From NCBI GenBank assembly GCA_023391425.1, contig JAEWAX010000140.1:1-51292 (forward strand): a stretch of 51,292 nt of DNA, given 5' to 3'. Below the pieces are notes generated by a model. The model ran no database searches and was not told the origin of the DNA. It worked only from the letters and a program-made list of their open reading frames with translations. Made by a program: the position numbers and the translations under genes. This DNA comes from Bacillota bacterium (GTDB lineage: Bacteria > Bacillota > Clostridia > Acetivibrionales > DSM-1351). Positions 44,957 to 51,292 of this stretch are shown in pieces (positions within the stretch are counted from its first letter, which is position 1; each line of letters opens with the position of its first letter).

Positions 44957-44982
44957 TATAAAGTATAACTTTATACTTTATA
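44957..44982. promoter_or_regulatory. Perfect palindromic operator between MerR and acyltransferase genes
   Basis: Arms TATAAAGTATAA (44957-44968) and TTATACTTTATA (44971-44982) are exact inverted repeats separated by CT. The site is 42 bases upstream of the acyltransferase ATG. Upstream, TTGACA and CATAAT spaced 17 bases form a possible promoter. It is the likely binding site of the divergent MerR protein. Confidence 0.6.
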
Positions 44983-45023
44983 CTGTGTGCTTATTGGAGA
45001 ACTTATGAAATGGGGTTATTTAT

Positions 45024-46289
45024 ATGAAATATAAAGCTGAAACTTTTGATTATTTACAATACTTATTCAATACGACAGGCTGGAATGACCATCAATTGCA
45101 TTGTGTAATTAACTTTGAGTCAAAGATTGATTCATCAGTTATGGAAAAGGCAGTTGAAGTATTGATCAAAACTATACCTATATTATCAAGAGTCTACAAA
45201 CACAACGAAGGCAATGCATATTGGGAGGATTCATGTATTCTACATAAATCAGAGTATTTTTATGTTGTAGAAAATTATCAAGACTTTGAAGCTTTTACTT
45301 TTTCTAAAACAAATGAAGAGTTTGGCCCACAAATTAAAATTTGCTTGCTGCAATCTAAAAAAGATTCACTTTCAATTGTGCTTAACCATATGGTTACTGA
45401 TGGTGCAGGAATAAAGCAATGCGCTTATCTTCTATCCGATATATATTCAAGACTTCTTATTGATTCAGATTATAAGCCTGAACATGTTATAGATGGCGAC
45501 AGAGGTTTTAATCATGTACTATCGGGATTAAGCCTATCTGAGAAAATCAAAATCCTGATATTAAATAAAACAGATAATAATCAAAACAATATCCATAAAT
45601 TCCCAATGAGTGAAAACGAAAACATTTCACCCTTTATATTAACTCATGAGATTTTAACTGAAAGATATAACCAAATGCGAGATTATTGCAAAATAAACAA
45701 TGTAACCATTAATGATGTAATGCTTACTGCTTATTTTAGAGTACTGTCAAAAGTCCTAAATATCAATGGTCAACCCTTTGGTATACCAATTATGATTGAT
45801 ATGAGAAGACATTTAACTGATAAAAACTTAACTGCCCTTACTAATCTTTCTTCAACTGTAATTATAAATGCTGCTGTTTATCAGGAAGAAAGTTTCTCTA
45901 AAACCCTCGAGAAAATAAATTACGAAATGAAAAGTAAAAAAAATAACTATTTAGGGCTAAATACTTTCTTAAAGCTAGACTTCTTATTCAAGCTTTGTAA
46001 AGGCAGGCTTCCCTACAAAATACTAAAGCATTCATTAAATAATCCCAATATCTGCATGACGAACATTGGAATTATTGACTCGAATAAGTTAGTATTCCAA
46101 GGTGCTCCTATATTAAATGTTTTCGTTTGCGGATCAATTAAATATAGGCCACATTTTCAAATGGCTGTAAGCAGTTTTAAAAATAAGATGACATTAAGTG
46201 TTAATTTATTTGGTAGTAATGAAGATCGTGATACAATTAGCAAGTTTTTTACACTTATAGATGATGAGTTGATAAAGATTACAGCATAA
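45024..46289 (+). CDS. CoA-dependent acyltransferase / condensation-domain-like protein
   Basis: A 421-residue cytoplasmic enzyme of the HxxxDG acyltransferase superfamily (condensation domains, wax-ester and alcohol acetyltransferases). The catalytic motif is H122-M-V-T-D126-G127 in VLNHMVTDGAG. Around residue 253 IDMRRHL resembles the second conserved segment. It is a stand-alone protein with no carrier or adenylation domain nearby, so the acyl donor is probably a CoA thioester and the product an ester or amide small molecule (inference). It is probably regulated by the divergent MerR protein. Confidence 0.72.
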   Translation: MKYKAETFDYLQYLFNTTGWNDHQLHCVINFESKIDSSVMEKAVEVLIKTIPILSRVYKHNEGNAYWEDSCILHKSEYFYVVENYQDFEAFTFSKTNEEFGPQIKICLLQSKKDSLSIVLNHMVTDGAGIKQCAYLLSDIYSRLLIDSDYKPEHVIDGDRGFNHVLSGLSLSEKIKILILNKTDNNQNNIHKFPMSENENISPFILTHEILTERYNQMRDYCKINNVTINDVMLTAYFRVLSKVLNINGQPFGIPIMIDMRRHLTDKNLTALTNLSSTVIINAAVYQEESFSKTLEKINYEMKSKKNNYLGLNTFLKLDFLFKLCKGRLPYKILKHSLNNPNICMTNIGIIDSNKLVFQGAPILNVFVCGSIKYRPHFQMAVSSFKNKMTLSVNLFGSNEDRDTISKFFTLIDDELIKITA

Positions 46290-46532
46290 TTACCAGAGAT
46301 TTAACCTGTGATATTATCTAGCTTTAACCCATTGTACAAGTTTAGATATAACACATTAATACCTTTTCCAATGTACCACATAAGTCAAAGTGTTCCTTGA
46401 CTACCCACTTTATGAATAATGGATAGTTAAGCATTATAAGTTTTTTGGGGATACGTTCTTAACCAAGACAATCTTAAAACTGATGAAAGAGTATAGCATT
46501 ATGTGCCATGTTAGAATACATAAGTATTGTTC

Positions 46533-47051
46533 CTAAAAGGATTGTATTAAGCCTAGTTTCTTTAACTTACTGATAAACTTTCTCATACAAAAAGTCCATA
46601 AGCATGAATAAATGAATGAAAATATTAAGTAAAACAGAATCATAGTTAAAGAAAACGACTTGGATAAATCCCCAAATGCCGATATATCTACTACATATGT
46701 CAATATAACTATTCCGGTGAATAAACTAATTGTAGATAAAAGAAGAGTAAATATCCACCCTTTTCTATACAATAAACATCCAATAGTAATTCCAAGGGGA
46801 CCAGTAGTTAGTAAAAATATTATAGCTTCCTGTGGGCTAACTATAAAAATTATTATATCAGACAAAAACAGAACCACTATTCCCATTGGTATATCTATAA
46901 CAGCTGCCAGCAACACAGGTAAGCTACTTAGCGGACTTAAAGCCATCCCTATCACAGGTAAGAAGACAGGGGCTGACTGAAATAAAACTGCTATCCCTGT
47001 TAGTATACCTCCACGGCAAATAATATAAGACTTTTTTAATTTCTTTGACAT
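46533..47051 (-). CDS. Small polytopic membrane protein, ECF-S-like
   Basis: A 172-residue protein with about five to six hydrophobic helices (near 10-30, 38-56, 58-72, 76-92, 97-118, 132-152) and a basic C-terminus. Size, helix number and the GIAVLFQSAPVFLPVIGMAL opening resemble substrate-binding S components of ECF vitamin transporters or DUF2232 proteins, but I see no substrate-specific motif. No energising module is nearby. The family call is tentative. Confidence 0.5.
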   Translation of the reverse strand: MSKKLKKSYIICRGGILTGIAVLFQSAPVFLPVIGMALSPLSSLPVLLAAVIDIPMGIVVLFLSDIIIFIVSPQEAIIFLLTTGPLGITIGCLLYRKGWIFTLLLSTISLFTGIVILTYVVDISAFGDLSKSFSLTMILFYLIFSFIYSCLWTFCMRKFISKLKKLGLIQSF

Positions 47052-47165
47052 TAAACTCTCTCACAATCACTACATTTTCTCTAAAAATCTAGTTCTTTAT
47101 ATACTTTTATATATGCGTTATTTTCCAAACTACTACTGTATTAGGTAAATAATTTTACTCCTTCA

Positions 47166-47231
47166 TTAGGACCTGGAAGATTATTAGTTTCTTCAAGTGG
47201 TGAAATGCCTCATTAGATAGCCAGGCCCTAA
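47166..47231. ncRNA. Stem-closed element between two divergent genes
   Basis: TTAGGACCTGG (47166-47176) pairs with CCAGGCCCTAA (47221-47231) with one mismatch, enclosing about 44 bases. On the minus strand it would be about 115 bases before the membrane-protein gene, and on the plus strand about 70 bases before the sugar-dehydrogenase-like gene. It does not fit a known riboswitch consensus. Confidence 0.3.
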
Positions 47232-47250
47232 TTTGGTACTAATAGAACAG

Positions 47251-47286
47251 TTCATATCATATTCTTATAAAAGAATATAATATGAA
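47251..47286 (+). promoter_or_regulatory. 36-base near-perfect palindrome at the ribosome site
   Basis: TTCATATCATATTCTT (47251-47266) and AAGAATATAATATGAA (47271-47286) match in 15 of 16 positions around four bases. The right arm overlaps the start of GAAGAGGG, the likely ribosome site before the TTG at 47301. It may be an operator or an RNA hairpin that hides the site. Confidence 0.45.
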
Positions 47287-47300
47287 GAGGGTAAAGTTAG

Positions 47301-48746
47301 TTGATAAAAGTTAAAGTTAGTTTACGACCTATCGTCAGTAAGATAAATTTACCTACTGTTATGAAAACAACTATACTACCGGGTGACACAATCGAAAGAT
47401 TATTTATTGCAACCCAGGTAGGAGAGATATTTTACGTAAAAAACGGAGTGATAAGGACTTTCTTAGATATACGCCCGCGAATCATAAAGCTAGGTTTTTC
47501 TGGTGGTAAATATGACGAACGTGGATTGCTAGGGCTAGCATTCCACCCCCAATTTTATTATAACGGTCTATTTTATCTTCATTATTCAGTAGCTGGAACA
47601 CAAGGTCCAGGTGCTCTTCCTAGTTCAGAAGTTTCAAGACAAACTCTTCCCGAATTTTTTAGGCCTAACCCATGTGACCCCAGAACCTTAAACCAAAAGT
47701 GGCTAAATAGAGAAGTTAACTATGATCATATTGATACAGTTGAAGAATGGATTTTTCAATCAAATGGTCAACCTCAAAAACGCCGAACATTACTTAATAT
47801 AAGGAGACCATTTTTTAATCATAATAGTGTTAATAGCTTAAACTTTTCACCTGAAACAGGAAAACTTGTTTTAACAGTGGGAGATGGTGGCTCAGGCTAT
47901 GATCCATTTAATTTAAGCCAGAATGATATGGAAATCGCCGGTAAAATAATTGAAATTGATGTAGCTAAGAATACATTTATCAATAATCCACCCGTAATTA
48001 CACGTTTTAATGAACTTCCTGCACCTATTCAGGAAACGCTTATGGTAATTGCAAAAGGGACTCGCAATATAACTGGCATTTCATTCCAAAGACTTCATAA
48101 TCAGTATATCAAATATGTAGGAATTGTTGGGCAGGATCTGGTAGAGTCAATTTTTTCATTTGTTCAATATAAACCAATACCAGTTTCTCAGATTATTCAG
48201 GCTTCTTTAATAGAATCCGAACTTAACCAGGAAGGATTCATTAACTTTGGCTGGCGAGGTTGGGAAGGTGCTTTTCCTACTTCTATTATAAAGGTCTGCT
48301 CTTCAAATCCAACTTTGAGTGAGGAAATAATTGCTTATTACAAGGATGCAGTAAAAACTTCAACTAAGCGTATTCCGCCTCTAATTAGCTATTTTCATAA
48401 AGATCCCCGGCCGGATAAGTTTGGAGCAACTGCACTTACAGGAGTCCAACCATATATGGGAAATGAAATCCCCGATTTAAGTGGAAGCGTTGTATTTACT
48501 GATTTTGCACGGAATGAAGGATCTCAACCTCCAATTAGAGGGGTTTTAGCTTATACCAGAGTAAGAACAGATTGTAAACTAAATGATTTTAGTGTTATTG
48601 AAACCGATTATAATTTTGGATCTCAATCAGCTTATTATACTACTTTGGGAACGAATCTAAATCAAACCAGACTATATTTAGGGGTTTATGGCTCTATGAA
48701 TGTGACTGATTTTAACCAAGGTACTGTTTTTGAAATTGTTCCATAA
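47301..48746 (+). CDS. Glucose/sorbosone dehydrogenase-like six-bladed propeller
   Basis: A 481-residue protein of the PQQ-dependent sugar dehydrogenase/HHIP-like family. Typical strands are LFIATQVGEIFYVKNGV (33-49), ERGLLGLAFHPQFYYNGLFY (72-91) and LVLTVGDGGSGYDPFN. The C-terminal part has RPDKFGATALTG and GSVVFTDFARNEGS. No signal peptide is seen, unlike most relatives, so it may be cytoplasmic or use another start. PQQ synthesis genes are absent here, and many family members in such genomes have unknown cofactors. The start is TTG at 47301. Confidence 0.75.
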   Translation: MIKVKVSLRPIVSKINLPTVMKTTILPGDTIERLFIATQVGEIFYVKNGVIRTFLDIRPRIIKLGFSGGKYDERGLLGLAFHPQFYYNGLFYLHYSVAGTQGPGALPSSEVSRQTLPEFFRPNPCDPRTLNQKWLNREVNYDHIDTVEEWIFQSNGQPQKRRTLLNIRRPFFNHNSVNSLNFSPETGKLVLTVGDGGSGYDPFNLSQNDMEIAGKIIEIDVAKNTFINNPPVITRFNELPAPIQETLMVIAKGTRNITGISFQRLHNQYIKYVGIVGQDLVESIFSFVQYKPIPVSQIIQASLIESELNQEGFINFGWRGWEGAFPTSIIKVCSSNPTLSEEIIAYYKDAVKTSTKRIPPLISYFHKDPRPDKFGATALTGVQPYMGNEIPDLSGSVVFTDFARNEGSQPPIRGVLAYTRVRTDCKLNDFSVIETDYNFGSQSAYYTTLGTNLNQTRLYLGVYGSMNVTDFNQGTVFEIVP

Positions 48747-48779
48747 TGCATTACTACAAAATTCGGAATCATAATCCTT

Positions 48780-48902
48780 CTTATTTACATGAAGATAAAC
48801 AGCGCCTTTTAGTATAATTGAATTTTCTTTTGTGCTTTCTTGAATAGTTAATCCACAATACAAAATGTCAGAAATTTTAAATTTACTTACATCATAAATA
48901 AG
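48780..48902 (-). pseudogene. Fragment of a paralogue of the secreted protein at 49466
   Basis: A 41-codon stretch reads DVSKFKISDILYCGLTIQES and ENSIILKGAVYL, closely matching DVSKFVISDILYCGLNIEDS and DNTIKLKGNVYL in the protein encoded at 49466-51004. It is flanked by a stop on the upstream side and unrelated sequence downstream, and has no start of its own. Confidence 0.6.
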
Positions 48903-48905
48903 TAT

Positions 48906-49127
48906 TCACTCTTTATAATCTTTTTTTGAAGCTTGCTCAACAGAATCATTTTCAACATACGTCTTGGAAGTACCAACACATAGAATCACTGCATTTCCCA
49001 ATTTATCAACAACGTTTCTGTTAGTAGTAAATGCTACTTGTTTTAATGCGTTCTGCCCTTTTTTTGTACCATAATAAATGGCGCCTGACTCTCCTACTAC
49101 AATAGTTATATTCGAGTGTTTTGACAA
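48906..49127 (-). pseudogene. Small ORF, probably part of a decayed gene
   Basis: A 73-codon frame with a TTG start and no good ribosome site. It begins with a propeller-like strand, NITIVVGESGAIYYGTKKG, then VAFTTNRNVVDKLGNAVILC. It shares frame with the paralogue fragment just downstream, separated by a TGA, so the two may be pieces of one chimeric decayed gene. A functional small protein is less likely. Confidence 0.35.
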
Positions 49128-49172
49128 TCCGTATATCTTTTTTTGAGAAATTTTGTTTTATGGGTGTTTACC

Positions 49173-49295
49173 TCATTTACCTCCGGCATATTAAAAAATA
49201 AATCCCCAAGGGTCATATTTTAAAGCGTCAAATTGGTTCTTACCAGCAACCTAACCATTTAGACTTTTTGGGTCTGTATATGTAATTTTTTTAAT
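49173..49295 (-). pseudogene. Coding remnant with three in-frame stops
   Basis: Reading leftward from 49295: KKITYTDPKSLNG, stop, VAGKNQFDALKYDPWGFIF, stop, YAGGK, stop. The segments read as natural protein in one continuous frame interrupted by stops, which indicates a gene under decay. Family not recognised. Confidence 0.4.
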
Positions 49296-49354
49296 GGAAT
49301 TTTGGTGGTCAATTCAAACTTAGTTGCATTTATACTTTCTTAAAGTGAAAAAAG

Positions 49355-49387
49355 CCAAGGGTTTCAACTAATCGCTGAAATCCTTGG
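49355..49387 (-). terminator. Intrinsic terminator downstream of the tRNA-Leu remnant
   Basis: CCAAGGGTTTCA (49355-49366) pairs with TGAAATCCTTGG (49376-49387) with one mismatch. On the minus strand it is followed by CTTTTTTC. It lies seven bases past the CCA end of the tRNA fragment. Confidence 0.7.
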
Positions 49388-49393
49388 TCCACT

Positions 49394-49452
49394 TGGTGCC
49401 AGAGGCCGGACTTGATCCAGCACGGGTTTACCCCGCTGGATTCTGAGTCTAT
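49394..49452 (-). pseudogene. 3' portion of a tRNA-Leu (5' half missing)
   Basis: On the minus strand this reads as the anticodon loop through CCA of a leucine tRNA. It has loop CTCAGAA (anticodon position CAG), a long variable arm GCGGGGTAAACCCGTG, a T arm GCTGG ATCAAGT CCGGC, acceptor strand CCTCTGGC, discriminator A and encoded CCA. The T loop has A where the invariant T should be, and the 5' anticodon-stem strand no longer pairs fully. The D arm and 5' acceptor strand are absent; the neighbouring gene's coding end occupies that place. A terminator follows. Such 3' fragments are typical of attachment-site duplications left by integrative elements. Confidence 0.7.
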
Positions 49453-49465
49453 AATTCTTTAGAAA

Positions 49466-51004
49466 TTACTTTATAAGTCCTTCAGCTTTTAAATTTGCTT
49501 CCAGTGTTTTTCTGTCAAACACTATCTCAAAAATGCTTGCACTTCCGCCTTTATATTCTATAACTTCAATATGCTGGAATTTTATACCATTTGATGATTT
49601 GTATATTTTACCCTGCTCAAATGATTCTGTTGGACAGTTATCAATAAAATATTTTATATCTTTCCCATCCTTATCCTGTGTAGTTAAAACTATCTTGTTT
49701 CCTGAAAACGATAGAGATATACCATATTTATCTTCAAGTTCAGTAAAACCAATCCATTGTTCATTAAATTTCTGCATATATTTTTCAAAAGAAATAATAT
49801 CCTCGGTGTCAGAAACACCGTTAATATCAAGGGAATTAGCCTCTTCAGCATCTTTTTCATCTAAGTAAATCTTTGTTTCTTTTAAAGCTTTTTTAATTTC
49901 ATCTAGGGTTTTGTCACTGAAATCGTTACTAAAATCACCATTAAAATCTTTATATGTATATGATTCAGTTGTAGTGTAAAGCTTCTTATTTTCAGATGCT
50001 TTTTTCTGATATTCACTATATGTATGATTAATTTTTGTAATTAGGTAATTACTTTTGTTAATATAAATTTCCGAATATGCATCTATAGGTTCGACTTTGT
50101 GACCTTTCATATCAAGATATGCCTTTCCTTCATTAAGATATACATTCCCTTTTAATTTTATTGTATTATCTTTTTCACTATCTTCAATATTTAATCCACA
50201 ATATAAAATATCAGATATTACAAATTTACTTACATCGTCTTGCGATATCCATAATTGGCATTGCTCTTTCGAAAAGGATTTCAGTACCCATTCTTCTTCA
50301 TTTGGAAGAATTTCTCTGTTCTCTAATGGGTAGTATCGATACAAAGTATTGTTTACTAAATAATAATCTATATTGATATTTGAAGATTCGCACTTTGAAA
50401 AATCTATCATTTTATTTTTATCAATTTTATTTTCACTAGTAAATTTATTTACAGACGTAGCATTCGAATAATTTACAATGTATTTGTCAACTTTTTTGGT
50501 AGTTTTTATAGCTTTATCAAGAATTGCTTTAACCTTGTTATAATCATTTACAGTTTGAATATAAACACTTTTTTCAATATTATCCCAAGCAAACTTCATT
50601 CCTAATAGCTGAGTAGAAGACTTAACTGGTATATAGAGTTTGTTCTTGTATATTATTGGAGCAGAATTCAATGTCTTAGAAGTCTTATCAACTGTTGCTT
50701 TGTTACTGTTCGTTGTCATTTTAATTTTAATCTTACCGTTATCAATTGTTAAGTTCTTTTTGTTTTTACCTACTATTATATGTTTACTATCATTTGGTAC
50801 ACCTAATTTAGCTAATAGCTCATCAGCACTTATTAATATTTCTCCCTTAACAGAAATTGGGACAGTATTAAACTTAACCTGTTTCCCGCTGACAAACGTT
50901 TTTATAGTTGGGGTTTCTACAACTTTACTAGCTGCAAAAGAAACATTTGAGAAAGTTAAAATAACTGCTATACATATAGTTATAAATACAATACTTTTTT
51001 TCAT
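49466..51004 (-). CDS. Secreted protein with copper-amine-oxidase-like N-terminal domain
   Basis: A 512-residue exported protein. The signal peptide is MKKSIVFITICIAVILTFSN with cleavage after SFAA. Residues about 35-155 form a copper amine oxidase N1-like domain (VSVKGEILISADELL-type segment, then NSAPIIYKNKLYIPVKSSTQ). The remainder is a beta-rich, lysine-rich domain of unknown role with SDILYCGLNIEDSEKDNTIK. The ATG at 51004 has GAGGAG eight bases upstream. A 6-bp-arm palindrome (TGGTAA with TTACCA, 51035-51052) lies just upstream. A fragment of a paralogue sits 600 bases downstream of the stop. A wall-associated role is inferred from the domain type. Confidence 0.75.
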   Translation of the reverse strand: MKKSIVFITICIAVILTFSNVSFAASKVVETPTIKTFVSGKQVKFNTVPISVKGEILISADELLAKLGVPNDSKHIIVGKNKKNLTIDNGKIKIKMTTNSNKATVDKTSKTLNSAPIIYKNKLYIPVKSSTQLLGMKFAWDNIEKSVYIQTVNDYNKVKAILDKAIKTTKKVDKYIVNYSNATSVNKFTSENKIDKNKMIDFSKCESSNINIDYYLVNNTLYRYYPLENREILPNEEEWVLKSFSKEQCQLWISQDDVSKFVISDILYCGLNIEDSEKDNTIKLKGNVYLNEGKAYLDMKGHKVEPIDAYSEIYINKSNYLITKINHTYSEYQKKASENKKLYTTTESYTYKDFNGDFSNDFSDKTLDEIKKALKETKIYLDEKDAEEANSLDINGVSDTEDIISFEKYMQKFNEQWIGFTELEDKYGISLSFSGNKIVLTTQDKDGKDIKYFIDNCPTESFEQGKIYKSSNGIKFQHIEVIEYKGGSASIFEIVFDRKTLEANLKAEGLIK

Positions 51005-51157
51005 GTATGTTCTCCTCGTTAATAATATAATAATTGGTAACAAATTTTACCACACTCTATTTTACCATAAATCAACATGTTTTGTAAAAAATCATTAAAT
51101 TATCAATTATTTTATACAACTGATCAATACAGTTTACTTTATTACCACAAGACCAAG

Positions 51158-51285
51158 CCAAGCCCCTTAACCTTTCTTTCGGTTAAGGGGCTTGGTTCAT
51201 CACATTTCACATATTTTATCAAGTTAGCATTTAATCACTTCATGGATAATTTCCTTACTTCCTGCACAAACTAACAAGTTAATAT
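51158..51285. repeat. Dispersed hairpin-tail repeat, copy C
   Basis: A perfect 15-bp hairpin, CCAAGCCCCTTAACC (51158-51172) with its mate at 51181-51195, is followed by TTCATCACATT, ATGGATAATTTCCT, CTGCACA and CTAACAAGTTAATAT. It shares the stem core with copy B and the tail with A and B. It lies about 150 bases upstream of the secreted-protein gene at the right edge of the window. Confidence 0.65.
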
Positions 51286-51292
51286 GCAAGGG

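Noticed and set aside
49394..49480. A complete tRNA gene
   Set aside because: The 5' acceptor strand and D arm are absent; the expected position is occupied by the end of the secreted-protein coding sequence.
51077..51274. A 65-codon plus-strand frame at the right edge
   Set aside because: It runs through the repeat hairpin and its tail, with no ribosome site; it is explained by the repeat copy C.

Overview
The window is low-GC DNA from an anaerobic Clostridia-type Firmicute. The evidence is an NADH-linked [FeFe] hydrogenase (hydC-hydB-hydA), SLH and copper-amine-oxidase-like surface domains, AGGAGG-type ribosome sites before most genes with frequent GTG/TTG starts, a flotillin FloA/NfeD pair, and many intrinsic terminators. 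Genus cannot be fixed from the sequence; a Ruminiclostridium/Clostridium-like organism is my inference. No phage genes, transposase, CRISPR array, rRNA or complete tRNA is visible.

Layout. 0-7.2 kb: left-edge partial gene, free methionine-R-sulfoxide reductase, an unknown protein with a Cys cluster, an MTA/SAH-nucleosidase-like protein, a secreted Asp-box propeller protein, a DUF5677-like protein, and decayed gene remnants. 7.5-10.8 kb: a structured element, then a membrane-anchored seven-haem cytochrome c followed by a CcmF-type haem lyase, which is unusual in clostridia. 10.9-12.1 kb: O-acetylhomoserine sulfhydrylase. 12.7-17.5 kb: a compact leftward six-gene cluster (DUF350 membrane protein, two unknown proteins, a Ser/Tyr/Gly-rich lipoprotein, an 820-residue double glutathionylspermidine-synthase-like ATP-grasp protein, a membrane-anchored protein), recalling enterobacterial yjfL-yjfM-yjfC. 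17.8-18.7 kb: divergent PNPOx-like and HxlR genes. 18.9-25.5 kb: surface proteins, an exonuclease, and a GH18-SLH protein with a Glu-to-Gln change in its catalytic motif. 25.9-29.7 kb: SpoOB-type kinase, nfeD, floA, unknown gene, LytTR regulator. 29.7-38.2 kb: arginine deiminase, LD-carboxypeptidase, hydrogenase operon, a divergent deiminase paralogue, a PNPOx-like protein. 38.3-43.6 kb: ABC-F protein with an attenuator-like leader, a small ORF, aldo/keto reductase, MFS transporter, Nudix protein. 44.1-48.7 kb: divergent MerR and acyltransferase around a perfect 26-bp palindrome, a membrane protein, a sugar-dehydrogenase-like protein. 48.7-51.3 kb: gene fragments, the 3' part of a tRNA-Leu with its terminator, and a copper-amine-oxidase-like secreted protein.

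How parts connect. The hydrogenase would reoxidise NADH and, in the usual bifurcating type, reduced ferredoxin, giving H2; HydB here lacks the usual C-terminal ferredoxin domain. The cytochrome/CcmF pair suggests extracytoplasmic electron transfer without the other maturation genes nearby. The ATP-grasp/DUF350 cluster is the best candidate for an under-described system: an amide-bond ligase beside a possible acceptor lipoprotein ending in Gly-Gly.

Between genes, the clearest unexplained signal is a family of three dispersed repeats (25681, 43904, 51158): a perfect 13-16 bp hairpin plus a conserved ~80-90 base tail, all in one orientation. On the minus strand two copies read as a conserved RNA ending in an intrinsic terminator. 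A separate 15-bp direct repeat brackets two strong hairpins just upstream of the first copy.
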